Origin: Golubevia sp. BC0850
Lineage: Eukaryota > Basidiomycota > Exobasidiomycetes > Golubeviales > Golubeviaceae
Length of the DNA stretch: 64,000 nucleotides
Direction: 5' to 3'
Assembly: GCA_012976225.1 (NCBI GenBank)
Contig: JAAVVG010000013.1
Location: forward strand, 124,001 to 188,000
Shown here one piece after another: positions 53,585 through 64,000 of the stretch. How positions within the stretch are numbered: position 1 is the first letter of the stretch; every line of letters begins with the position of its first letter. The translations under genes and the position numbers were made by a program. Below the pieces are notes generated by a model. The model did not search any database, had not been told where the DNA came from, and saw only the letters and a program-made list of their open reading frames with translations.

Positions 53585-54618
53585 TCAAAGTTCCAACTTT
53601 CTTCTAACTTGCCCCACAAAACTCTTCAACCAAGGATCTAAAACTTCTTCCACTTTAATTCCAATGCCACTCTCAATCAATCCAGTTCCTTTCAAACTCT
53701 CCAACCCTCCCCCTGCCCTGAAGTTCAAACTCTCGTATCCATTCCAGACCAAGAAAAGTGTGAAAGCCAAGGCCAATCCTAAAGTGAATCCAGCAAGACA
53801 TTGTAACCTTGTATGAAGACCTAATTTGATCCTTGACCAGATTACGAGGATTGGAATTGAGAGTCCAAGGCAGGTTAGAGTTGAACGAAAGAGAGGTTCA
53901 TAGGATTGAGAGGGTTGAATTGATGGATGAAAGGGAAGTAGAAGTGATGAGAGGGAGAAATAGATTCCCATGAAAGTCATGGTTCTGTGAGAGAAGGGGG
54001 AGAAGGGGGAGGTGTCAGCGAGGAAATGGGAAACCTAGGGAGAAGAACTGTTCTCTCCTTCTTTGATAATCTTTGGTTAACTTAACTCTTGATCTTAAAG
54101 ATTGTAGAAAGGTAGTTGAAAGAAGAGGATAAACTCACGCAGAGTGAGTTGAAGGCATCCCATGGGTTTTTACGATAGAACTTCCTTCAGGTCTTGGTTG
54201 CTTGATGATCAATTTCAATCCTTTTGCTGTGCAACAAAGATCCAGAAAAGTTTGATTCAGTAAAAGGTCAACTATCTCTGGATAGACCAGAGTCCAGAAG
54301 ACTGAAAGCAAGAGCAAATAGCCAAGTATCCTATTCTTACCTGTGAAAGAAGTACAAAGAGAACCCGCTACAAAGTAGAGAACATGAGAGCTCCTTAACT
54401 TCAAGACAGCTAGAGTGGTGATTGTAGTCACTATCGATTGAGTCTGGGAAGGGAAAAGGGGAGAGAAGTTCAGCGAACGAACTGGACCGAGTTGCTCGTC
54501 TGGTCTGTGGACTCACATGTTTTAAAAGCCAAAGACCTGGCGAGAGAGACTTGCGCTTCGGTGGATTTGTATCTGTTCGCTCCTTTGGATTTTGATTGGA
54601 AGATGTGTCGTCGGTCAT
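53585..54618 (-). CDS. PAP2 phosphatase, dolichyl-diphosphatase (Cax4) type
   Basis: Integral membrane phosphatase of the ER, probably dephosphorylating dolichyl diphosphate so that the lipid carrier for N-glycosylation is recycled. Exons: 54618-54517, 54443-54341, 54226-54139 and 53984-53585 (230 residues). The three PAP2 motifs are present: K-x6-RP in KLIIKQPRPEG, GMPSTHSATMTF, and SRIKLGLHTRLQCLAG with the catalytic His. The substrate-side PSTHS and the Gln in place of Asp in motif 3 are normal for the Cax4 group. Four or more hydrophobic helices are visible. The C-terminal tail is longer than the enzyme core and ends VGQVRRKLEL. A different lipid diphosphate substrate cannot be excluded. 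Confidence 0.86.
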
Positions 54619-55264
54619 GGCATATGGCAGCTGGCAGCTGGCAGTCGACAGTTCGACAGGTGTGAGGTGATGGTCCAGATGCGACTGTTGCGCTCGACTC
54701 TCTTCTTTGCCGCGATTGGGTGGAATAGAACTAGAAGAACCTGAAGAAGATTCTTGTCAGGAAAAAGTAATAAGGTGATCAGAGAGTAAGATTTCAGGGG
54801 AAGAGATCTGAGAGCATCGGAAGCTAATTCTGTTCGGCGATGGATGATCTCACTTGTAGAGAAACTCAGAACCTCGCCTATCCATCTCCTACATCCTTTC
54901 TTTCCTTTCTCTTTCCTTTCTTCGTTTCTCATTCTTTTCTCTCTATTCGCTTTCTTCAAGCTCGACGCGATAAGACAGGACAGCAAAGGAACGCAGAAGA
55001 AGCTTTCTCTTTCTCTGTCTCTTCAACTTCTCTTCACATTTCAATTTCAACGCTTCCTCAAGCCACAACCCACTTTCTTTTACTCAATTCACTCTCTTTT
55101 ATAAACGTTCTTTTTCAAACGCAAACGCCTACTCTTTTTTCCCAGATCTCTTCTGCTCAACTCTCTTCGACAATCTATCTCTGCTCAATCTTACCAGATC
55201 TAGGAACTCTGCTCTTTCAGCTTCCAAAACTCTCTAAAGCATCTCCTTTCGATCTCGAATTATC
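54619..55264. other. Divergent promoters, phosphatase and mucin-like genes
   Basis: Region with CT-rich stretches and a TATAAA at 55100-55105 upstream of the mucin-like gene. No gene seen. Confidence 0.5.
55100..55105 (+). promoter_or_regulatory. TATA box of the mucin-like gene
   Basis: TATAAA about 160 bases before the ATG at 55265, followed by a CT-rich leader. Confidence 0.45.
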
Positions 55265-57284
55265 ATGGCACCAATCGCCAAATCAACTTTACGTCTTCTA
55301 CTTCTAGTTTCAGTCTTCTCTGCTTCTTCTCTAGCGAGCAACCCGAATTCGGACCATGCTGCTCTAGATCTAGAACAGAGATCACCTCTACCTCAGCACC
55401 TAGATTCCATGGCCAATTCACTTCATCGTAAACATCATCATTCAGAAATGTCAAACAAGATGCAGAAAATGAAGAGAGGATTGGTCAGTGGTTTGGTCGC
55501 GGATTTGGGTCACGTCCTGGTGGGCGACAATCGTGAGTAGCTAGAACGAAAACCTCAGGGGCTCTAGGGAGATGAGAAAGCATCTTTCTAGGTAAAGGCA
55601 ATGAATTTCATATCACAAGAAGAGAGATGGATATCGGATCCTTAAAGGAGTTCTGTCGGAAGATGGGCGAAGGTTGGAGACCCAGGGACCTCTCAGGGAC
55701 GCTAACGTCAGATTGTTGATTGCGCCCAACGACCTTTGAATTGTTGTTTTCCCTTTCAATTCTGACTCTGATACTTCTTTTCGGTTCCCAGATAAATCAT
55801 CGGCCGCTCCTTCCTCGACCTCTAAGAGTAGCCCAGCTACCCCAACCTCAGGGTCCTCCAACAACGGAGGAGGAAGCAGTGGATCTGGTTCATCAGGAGG
55901 CTCCTCCAACAACGACAACAATGACAATAGTGGCGGATCTTCAAACACAAAATCGGGATCTTCAGACTCCAACTCCAGCTCTGATAGCAAGAACTCCAAC
56001 TCCAACTCTAACCCAGTCGGCCATCACGTCAACTACGCCCATTCTGGAACGAGTTCCAATGACAATGCTGCTCAAGCTGATGCTGGCAACTCTGGGGGAA
56101 ATGGAAACTCAGGGGTCTCTGGATCCGAACAAGCCAATGCAGCAGCAGGAAGCTCATCTGTAGGATCCTCCGCCTCTCCAGCTGGAAACGATGCCGCGAT
56201 TATCGACGGTGCTTCATCAAGTGACGGTTCCTCAAATGCAGACAAGTCGAATGCAAATGGTCCAAACCGTAACTTGGCAGTTCAACAGCAACCCTTCGGC
56301 TCTTCTTCTTCTTCTGGATCAAATGACCAAGCCGCCTCTTCAACTGCATCTCTTTCTTCTGCTTTAGCTGCCGCTACCAACTCTGTAACTGGAACTTCTT
56401 CAACCTCTTCAAACGTCAACGGAAACAGTGGATCCACCACCTCTAAAACCAACAACACTGCCAACGATGGAAGTTCAAGCAACGGTGAAAGTGATTCTTC
56501 TCCCTCTAAAACTTCAGTCGTAGTCCCTATCGTTATCGTCTTAATAGTTCTATCAGTTGGAGGTTTAGTCTTCTGGTTCGTCAAGAAGAAGTATAGCAAT
56601 CGTAATCCAAGACTCAACCCAATTGATTTCGAACCTGTCGGACCTCAAGTTTCACCACGTCCAATCAGTCAAGAGTCTTTCGTAGCAGGTAGACCTCAAT
56701 CTTCAGGATCTTATCTAGATAGACCCATGTCAGAAGTTAACAGTATTGGATTTACTTCAACAAATGGACACGGTTTAGATGGATTTACTATCGTTCCAAC
56801 CGCTACTGCTGGAAATGAAAACCCTTTCTCTGATTCTCAACATGGAAGAATGAGTCCTGAAGGAACTGCCAGAGAATCTGCTTTCTGGTCTGCAACTGGT
56901 CACTCCCATGAAGCATACTTGACCGGTTCCGAAGAATCTGGTGGAATTTATTACGATGGTAGTGCTAGAACTGGATATTCCAATTCTGCTGTTAGAGGAA
57001 TGGATGAAGCTGGTGCTATTAATTCTTCTGGTGTTGTTGGTGCTTTCTCTCCTTATCAGGATTTACAGCGTGGAAATAGAAATAGTAATGGTTCAAGTAA
57101 CTTTGATTCTACTGAAGAATCTAGTGGAAATCACAGTTATGAACCTTATTCTGATGGTCCTTATGCTGATGATGAAGAAGAAGAACAATCTACAAATGCT
57201 AGTCATGGTCAAAATCCTTTCTTGGGAGCAAATGAAATGGTTATGAATCATCATGGTAGGAATTCAAGTCGTTGGAGTGGTTAA
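55265..57284 (+). CDS. Single-pass mucin-like surface protein
   Basis: Probable plasma-membrane sensor or adhesion protein; no orthologue recognised. Exons: 55265-55532 and 55792-57284 (586 residues). Residues 1-25 form a signal peptide (STLRLLLLVSVFSASSLA). A short His/Lys-rich region includes a dibasic site (KMKRGLVSG). The ectodomain from about residue 90 to 335 is almost entirely Ser, Asn, Gly, Ala, Thr and Asp, so it would be heavily glycosylated. One helix follows (VVVPIVIVLIVLSVGGLVFW), then VKKKY as a stop-transfer signal. The cytosolic tail of about 230 residues has Pro/Ser/Tyr motifs and an acidic run (ADDEEEEQ). The layout matches WSC/Mid2/Msb2-type sensors, but no such domain is present. 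Confidence 0.82.
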
Positions 57285-58289
57285 ACCAGTTTAATCTCGG
57301 GATTCAACATCATTTTAAGTGCCAAGAATCGTCAAAACAAAGCTTACTTTTCTAGCCATGGAATCTACTCGACTCCCATCTCCTATTCCCCGACAAACCT
57401 CAATAGAAATTACCACCTCTCTTCAAGAACCTTGAGTCACCAACCCAAACTCTTCCATCCGGAACAATGCCATCTTCTCCCCTTCTTCACCGTTTAGCAC
57501 GCAAACTTTATCCTCTTTCTACTCCTCAAATCGAAGCTCAGCTGAATGAGCTTGCTGGTCTAGCTTCAAACAACACCTTTTGCTTCAGTCTCTCTTTCTT
57601 CTGTTTTCGTTTTCTCCAAGTCCCCTTTAGTCGTACTGTTTCTCGCTTCTCTTCTTTTGATCTGTCTTCTACCCCTTTTTTCGATTTCCAAAATCCCTAT
57701 CCATCTCATGCCTTCTCTGCTCCTTTTAAGACTCTGAACTTTATCCCCAAACTGGACCCGAATACCTTTTGATTCCCACATCTTCTGGGTCCCTTCATTG
57801 TTTTGAAGATTTCATTTTCAGATTTCCCCTTTCCTTCCCGTGTCGCTTTTTTTGTTCTAGTTTCAGTATACTCACCAAACCCCTGTTCGCTTTGTTTCCT
57901 TCTTTTCTTTTCTTTCTTCAGAATGGAAAATTCTCTCGTTAAAGAAACGCTTGTGTGTGAAGTTAATTCGAGGGCTTCAAATTTATTAGTTTCTGCAGCT
58001 CCACGCTTCGACTTCGAATTTCACCTCGAGAACAGAACAGACGTAAAGTGTTTAATTTCTAGAACAGGAGAGAGACGATGAAGGAGGGTATGTTGAAAAC
58101 CCCAAATACAATTATGAAAATGATGAGTTGAGTTGAGAAAGAAAAGAGTAAATAAAGATGCGTTTGTTGAGCACGACAATTGAGAGAGTGAGAGTGTGTT
58201 AAGTTTTGTATTTTGAAGACCAGATCTAATTTTGAGGATTCAGGAATTGAATAGAAAGATACGAGGGGAGAGTCGAGGAGATCTCGAAC
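57285..58289. other. Intergenic region between mucin-like and adenosine kinase genes
   Basis: A plus-strand open frame from an ATG at 57467 to 57772 (101 residues) begins well (MPSSPLLHRLARKLYPLSTP, then an amphipathic part) but turns into Phe/Ser-rich sequence, as does T-rich noncoding DNA. It may be a short gene with a missed intron or part of a 3' UTR. Otherwise nothing. Confidence 0.4.
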
Positions 58290-60176
58290 TTACATGACCT
58301 TTTCCTTTGCTGTAATTCAAAGATAATGAGAGCAAGGGGAAGGCAGTCAGAGTTAGATCCTCGAATGATTGGTTTCCGAATCTTCAATTTTCAAAAGAGC
58401 TACTCACGGAACTTAAGGATGGGACCAACTTGACCAATACACATTCCACCGAGCTTGTGACCAACGTCAATAGCCTCTTCGATGCTCTTTCCAGCGATAA
58501 GAGCTCCCAAAATTCCACCAGCACAAGCGTCACCAGCTCCGTTGGTGTCAACGATATCAGCAGGGTTGATCTTTGGAGTTGGGTGCTCAGTTGGCTTTTC
58601 TTTACCTTGAACAGCCAAGATAGAAGGGTTAGATCCGTTTGTGATGATGACCTTACGTGGAATTGAAACCTTTGATGGGGAATCAGCGATGGCTTGTGCG
58701 ATGGTTGATAGATCTTTGGTTCCTAGAGAGTGAGCTTCGGCGTAAGCTTCAGCTTCAGACTCGTTTCCGAAGACTAGAGAAGAGTAGGCTAGGATGGTGT
58801 CAACTTGATCCTTGAAGAATTGAGGAATGAATGGAGCGGAAAGGTTCATTGAGAATGGCTGATGAGAAAGCGAGGGAAAAGAACAGTCAAGATGAAGTTA
58901 GACAAGGATGTGAGAGGTAAAGAGAGAAAGTAGACTGAGAGCCAGAAATGAGAGCGGCTTCATCGTTTCCTGTCCGAGCTGAACAGCGGTTCTGCGAAGG
59001 TATGCCTTTGTATCTGGAACTCATTTTCTGATCTGCTTCAAACGTTCGGATTAGGCTACTTACAACATTCTTCTCCTTAGCAGCTTCAGCTACAACTAGC
59101 GCACTCTCGAGTCCGTGGGTCAAGAAGAATCCTCCTAGGTAGAAGAACTTAGCGCCATCAATAAGCTTCTTAGCTTCTGGAGTCTCAAGGTGAGTCTTGG
59201 AGAACTTCTCGGCAGCTCCAAGGTTAGTGCAAAGGGAGCTAGGGGAGCGAAGGTTGAAAGGTGGTAATGAGGCGTGAGGCGGGTGATAGAAAAGAAGAGA
59301 GTCAGTCTTCAGAGCCAAGCAGTGACAGATTCAATAAGCACAGGCCAGCAGTCTGGTAGCCAGCAAAAAGCAAAGGCTAGCTGCTACCTCTCGCGGACTG
59401 TTTCTTCCTATCTCTCCCACGTCTCTAGTTGCCTCCCCCTCTCTTCTTCTGTCTCCCAGTTCTTCACTCACCGATCGTGACCAGTGATAACAACAGCACA
59501 AGAACCAGTTGGGGTATCCTTCTCGACTTGGTAAGCCGAGTGAAGACCTTCCTTGTCGTTGGCAGCTCTGAGCTGATTGGCTAGATCATCATTTCCAACA
59601 CATCCCAAGTAAGCAGTTGACTTTTCTGGGAGAACATATTGAGCGCAACGAGCTGCGTTCTGAGCAGCTCCTCCAGCTACGTAGACTACGTCGTAGTTAT
59701 CGACGATGTGCTTGTAGATTTCCTGGAGGGAGAGAAGAAGCGGAGAGAGGTTAGAATGGCGAGCACGAGGGCAGCGAAGAGCTGAGAGATATCATGAAAC
59801 TCGAAGAACTTGACAAAGATATCAAACGAAAGGTCCTCCACGCAGGATCTAACATAGCCATGTATGGTAGCCAGAACAGACAGGCCACAGATGGGAAGAA
59901 GAGAAAGAAGTGAGGAGCCCTCTTTGCTGATGCACTCACCATTTGCTCTGGAGTGGCAAGAACAGCATCATTAGGCTTGAGTCCGAACTATCGATGATTT
60001 AACAGAGGCAATTGGGGAAGGGAAAGATGGCAGTAAGCACTTTGCCAGTCAATCTCTCCACCTAGCTAGCTTCCCCCTCTGGCCTGACTCCAACCCACCT
60101 TCTCTAGAACGGCTTCACCTCCTCTGATCTGCATATCCAAAAGTGGATTTCCGAGAGCTACTAGATCGAATGACAT
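58290..60176 (-). CDS. ADO1: Adenosine kinase
   Basis: Phosphorylates adenosine to AMP with ATP and so keeps the methylation cycle running. Exons: 60176-60099, 59987-59940, 59722-59472, 59238-59064, 58858-58408 and 58309-58290 (340 residues, normal for the family). The N terminus has LVALGNPLLDMQ, the sugar-binding block. GGAAQNAARCAQ and LGCVGND are the next family motifs, then GSCAVVITGHDRSLCTNLGA. The anion-hole and catalytic motif DTNGAGDACAGG holds the catalytic Asp. The last exon is only 20 bases and supplies the final codons KEKVM. The stop lies in that exon. The donor of exon 1 is GTGGGT, unlike its neighbours. Confidence 0.96.
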
Positions 60177-60449
60177 TTTGATTGAGTTGATTGGGTGGTT
60201 GGGGAAGAAGCAGCCTCTCCAACTTTCTTCTAGCTCTGTTCTCCCACGTTTCAGAAACGTTCACCTCTTCTCATTTCACTCTTCGTTCTTCTATACTACA
60301 GAGGTCGGGAAACCCAATCTGGACTTTTCACTTCATGATTCTGAATTCAAATCGACAAAACAGAAACTATAGTACAAGAGAAAATCGGAATGAACTTCAA
60401 TAGAGAACAACCTGGCCCCTCCCTGAGATTTTCTTCGACTCCTTTTCCT

Positions 60450-62231
60450 TTAATCGATCATAGTGGCACCTTGAGCTTGAGTAGCTCTTCTACTTTCCTC
60501 CTTCTGTTCCAACCTTCTCTTATGAGCTTGAACAGCTTTAGCCAAAGCTTTATCTTCCTTCCAAGATGACATCGAAATACTTTCGCCGCAACCCGAAACT
60601 GGACATCTTCTCTCTCCCGTTTGAACCAGTTCTGTAACCGGTCCTTTGGAATAAGAATGGTTGCACTTTTGACTGTTGTGAAGAGGAGATGAGAAGTCTC
60701 GTCAGCACTCTTTGACGTCCCTACCAGAAGGCTTTACTTTTGACGAACTACTTGAGTCAAGCGAGGTGTCATGGAAGTGGAAGCCAGAACTCACTGCGTA
60801 ACCGGATTCTCTAAGAGAGTCAGTGTAATCGGACATTTGTAATCTTTGGTCACAGCTCCCATTCGGATTTCATCGTCTGAATCGTCATCGTCCCCTGGTT
60901 CCGCTTTCAAGAGATCTGAAAGTGCAGGCTGTTGGCCTCTTTCTTCTCGACGCGGTTCCTGAGAAAGAACCAGCAGAGGAAGGAGAAAAATGAAGAATGA
61001 ATGTTAGAAGAGGGACATTGAAAAAGGTGGCAGAAGCAAAGAGAGAGAGAAAAAGAAAGTTGGTCAGTAATGACCAAAGAGAGACAGCACACCAAGAACT
61101 TCAAGGAGGAGAATCTACCAGATGAAAAGAAGAGAAACATAGAGGGAGTGGAAACTCACCCAAAGATCATTTCTGAATTGTTCGTACTCTTTTGATTTCA
61201 TGTATTTCTGACGACTTGTCTTCCCTTTGTATGCTGCTAGCTCTCTTTCTAGAATGTCGCAGTATTCATCCTTTGCATTACGCTTTTTTCAAGAGGGATG
61301 AAGTCATCGAAAGGAAGAGAGGAAAGGGACAGAGTAGAGAGAGAAGAAAGGAGAAAGGGGAAGGAGGGATGGAGGTTCCATGTCAGATTCACTCGTAACA
61401 AAAGATGCTCAAATATCGAGGTTGAGGAAGTGAGATCCCATAAGAGCAAGAATCAAAATTGGGAGAGAGAAGTAAAGGGCCAGTCCTCACAACTTCTTCA
61501 CCTCTAGATATTTTGGCAGCGATTTCCTTCAGAGCCTTCTCACGGATCCTGGCTTCTTCCAACATATCGATCATTTCACGAGTGTCTCTGTCAGCTGCTG
61601 CGACAACCTGAGAGGAGAAAATCGGGGTGGCGGAAGGGAGGTCAGAAGGAGGCGAGGAATCGCTGAGATGTCGTACGAGAGGGAGTCGATACCACAGATA
61701 AGATCTACAGTTTCAAAGGCATTTCCGATAATTCCAAGAAGGATTACGGCGCATACACTCAACCTTTCAAGGAGGAATGGTTCATTCAGCTCTGCTTCAC
61801 TTGCCCTTCACCCACCATCTGTCTCTCCCCTTCTTCAGGTAATTACTGATACTCACTTGATCATCATCTTCATCGAAAGGTTTGCCTGTTTTCAGATCTT
61901 CATCTGCAATGACAGCATCCTTCAAATAACCAAGAGAGACCATCATCGATTGAACATAACTTTTGTAGTTGTTGGCTTGAGAACTGAGACCAGTCTCAGC
62001 ACTTCTATCTAAGGGTTGAGGTTTTAGTTCATTCATCAGTTCTTGAGCTCTTACTCTTGTCATTACAGGTTGAGATGGGCCAGCTGCTGCTCTGTTTCTG
62101 TTGCTGTTGCTTCTACCAGATTGATCTAGATCTTGCATCTCTTGATCTGAATCTTGGTTCTGCTCTTGGTCTTGCTCTTGATCTGAATCAGAGTTGGCTC
62201 TGACTTGACGACGTCCCGTTGCTCTGGGCAT
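60450..62231 (-). CDS. NSE2: SMC5-SMC6 SUMO ligase Nse2/Mms21
   Basis: E3 SUMO ligase of the SMC5-SMC6 complex, acting in DNA repair and chromosome maintenance. Exons: 62231-61857, 61607-61491, 61282-61160, 60958-60795 and 60672-60450 (333 residues). The N-terminal 60 residues are Gln/Asp-rich and disordered. A coiled coil follows (REMIDMLEEARIREKALKEI), fitting the Smc5-binding part. The SP-RING reads YKCPITLTLLENPVTHQKCN, then HSYSK, and ends RRCPVSGC; ligands are C263, H265, C283 and C288, as expected for Nse2 (the first Cys, C247, is structural). The acceptor of exon 3 is AAAAG. Divergent from CTP synthase. Confidence 0.93.
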
Positions 62232-62422
62232 GATTCAAATGGATTTAAAGGTAAGGAGGAAGGAAAGACAGAATGAGATAGATCATAGAGTACTGCAGAC
62301 TCGACGCGTCAAAGCTGAAATTTCGGTGGAATTCGCGTAATTCCAGCAACAGAAGAAAAAAAGTTGTGACCTTTCCTCCCCTCCCTCCCTACCCATCTCC
62401 CTCTCTTTATCCATCTATCGTC
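62232..62422. promoter_or_regulatory. Shared promoter between NSE2 and CTP synthase
   Basis: 191 bases between divergent start codons, CT-rich towards the CTP synthase start. An ACGCGTC sequence (MluI cell-cycle-box core ACGCGT) lies near 62303-62309; such boxes drive S-phase genes in other fungi. The link is inference. Confidence 0.5.
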
Positions 62423-64000
62423 ATGAAATACATCGTAGTCAGTGGAGGAGTAATTTCTGGAATTGGGAAGGGTGTAATTGGTCAGTAAAGGTGACCTTCT
62501 AATCTCGCAGCAATCTCAGCCTTCTGATCTTACTCTCCCCTTCTCCTTCTCCTTTTTAGCCTCTTCAACCGGTCTACTTCTCAAAACTCTAGGTCTGAAA
62601 GTGACTGCCATCAAGATTGATCCTTACATGAACATCGATGCAGGTACCATGGCTCCAACTGAGCATGGTGAAGTTTTCGTTTTGAATGATGGCGGTGAAG
62701 CTGATTTGGATCTGGGGAATTATGAGAGATATTTGGATGTCACTTTGAGAAGGGACAACAATATCACTACTGGAAAGATCTACAAGCAGGTTATCGAGAA
62801 AGAAGTGAGTTAACGAGGAGGGGTGAGAAGAAGGGAAGTCAGAGATGGAGAGGAAAGAGGGCCATCGCGTTGGAGTTGCCCTCTTGAAATGTAGAAAGCT
62901 GGTTCTCTATTGACTGAAAATGGAAATTTCGAGCTCAAGAGATCGCGAGTAGAGCTGGAGCAGATGGAGGAAAATGAAAAAGGATTGGGTAGGACCAGCC
63001 TCTCCTCTGACTCGTCGAGATGCTCAAAGCGCAGTAGGCAAAGCCTTGATTCCAAAATGGCAATCTCTGCAGGGTACCTAATAGATGGTCTCATGTCAGG
63101 GGGCTGGAGACAAAAGAAGGCGATCTGGGCACTTTGCTATAAACACCTCCCATCTTTTTTTCTGACCTTCTTAACCCTCCTCTCTCTCCCCCTCCAGCGT
63201 CGAGGAGATTACCTAGGAAAGACAGTTCAAATCGTTCCCCACTTAACCACAGCGATTCAAGATTGGATTGAGAAAGTAGCTCGTCTTCCAGTCGATGAGA
63301 CAGCTTCTGAACCAGATGTCTGCATCATTGAACTGGGGGGTACAGTAGGAGACATCGAATCAGCTCCTTTCGTCGAAGCAATGAGGCAATTCCAATTCAG
63401 AGTTGGACACGAGAATTTTGCTTTGATTCATGTCTCGTTAGTCCCTGTGATTGGAGGAGAACAGAAAACCAAACCTACTCAAGCCGCTATTAGAGATTTG
63501 AGAGGATTAGGATTAGTCCCTGACATGGTGAGACCTAGAGAAGATTGATGGGATAAATTTTTCTTTTTCTATCGAAGTCGGAAACTGACCTTCTGACAAT
63601 CACTTCACTTCATTGATGTAGATCGCAGCTCGTTGCTCGGAACCTCTAGAACGTTCAGTCATCAATAAGCTGTCTATGTTCTGTCATGTTGGCCCTGAAC
63701 AGGTCATGGCTGTTCACGATGTCTCTTCAACCTATCACGTTCCGATCCTACTTGAACAACAGGGAATGGTATCTTTCTTTGAGAAGAGGTTGAACATCGA
63801 TGTCAAGAATGGAATTCCAAAGGCAATGCAGGAGAAGGGAAAGTTGCTGCGAGTGAGGTGGAGGGAGTTGACTATGGGGTGAGTATCGAAGGGCTCAGAG
63901 AAGGAACAGATCTGAGCTTCGAACGGACTTGTTCCTCTGACCTTCTTTTCGATGTTAATATCTTCCTCCTTCAGTCACGACCGAATGTTGGATAAGGTCG
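62423..64000 (+). CDS. URA7: CTP synthase, N-terminal part (runs off the edge)
   Basis: Makes CTP from UTP, ATP and glutamine. Exons: 62423-62480, 62560-62804, 63198-63527, 63622-63878 and 63975 to the window edge. The synthetase domain is present: [16 protein letters not shown] (P-loop), [51 protein letters not shown], and [18 protein letters not shown]. All are intact. The glutamine amidotransferase domain lies beyond the window. Intron 2 is 393 bases, unusually long here, and is open in frame with exon 3 for its 3' half. The donor of exon 1 is GTCAGT. Confidence 0.96.

Noticed and set aside
57467-57772. A 101-codon plus-strand frame downstream of the mucin-like gene
   Set aside because: The second half is Phe/Ser-rich as in T-rich noncoding DNA, and no homologue or splice model was found; noted only as part of the intergenic stretch.
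62910-63197. Open frame in CTP synthase intron 2 continuous with exon 3
   Set aside because: It has no credible ATG and the conserved synthetase blocks join exactly across the GTGAGT...CCAG intron; intron retention is possible but not supported.

Overview
The window is a gene-dense nuclear stretch from a fungus, most likely a basidiomycete. Genes carry many short introns (about 79 inferred in 22 spliced genes, most beginning GTGAGT, a few with exons of 18-32 bases). The gene set includes respiratory complex I, an Ima1/NET5-type inner nuclear membrane protein and secreted hydrolases. The exact lineage (Ustilaginomycotina, Pucciniomycotina or other) cannot be settled from this sequence. No transposon, virus-like element or CRISPR array was recognised. 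Every exon model below was built by reading splice sites and checking that the phases add up; none was checked against transcripts.

Layout. 0-4 kb is gene-poor: an intron-containing tRNA-Arg(UCG), one weak two-exon gene and otherwise unexplained DNA. 4-8 kb holds two secreted enzymes on the minus strand, a class 3 lipase and a T2 ribonuclease. 8-12 kb is the exocyst subunit SEC5 (ten exons, one GC-AG intron). 12-17.6 kb is a head-to-head pair of 40S ribosome biogenesis genes, LTV1 and a BUD22-like gene. 18-19.6 kb encodes a secreted protein built from repeated exon modules separated by dibasic (Kex2-type) sites, the most unusual gene here. 20-25 kb has COX11 divergent from a lipid-droplet hydrolase, then a small DUF4267-like membrane protein. 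25-32 kb has an unidentified short gene, the IMA1-like gene, an extended SDR with a substituted catalytic Tyr, and a four-helix membrane protein. 32-39 kb has ORC4, a GPI-anchored Ser/Thr-rich wall protein and an alpha/beta hydrolase with two tiny exons. 39.9-43.9 kb is one long intronless C2H2 protein of 1335 residues. 44-48.6 kb has a flavin monooxygenase and an F-box protein. 48.8-54.6 kb has a divergent mitochondrial pair (complex I 51 kDa subunit and SURF1/SHY1) and a PAP2 phosphatase of dolichyl-diphosphatase type. 55-57.3 kb is a single-pass mucin-like surface protein. 58-64 kb has adenosine kinase, the SUMO ligase NSE2, and CTP synthase running off the right edge.

Shared themes. Several neighbours are divergent with only 108-191 bases between start codons (LTV1/BUD22, COX11/LDAH, complex I/SHY1, NSE2/CTP synthase), so shared promoters are likely. 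Three genes serve respiratory-chain function or assembly (complex I 51 kDa, COX11, SHY1), two serve 40S assembly, and adenosine kinase and CTP synthase serve nucleotide metabolism. About ten introns appear to end in AAG instead of CAG/TAG.
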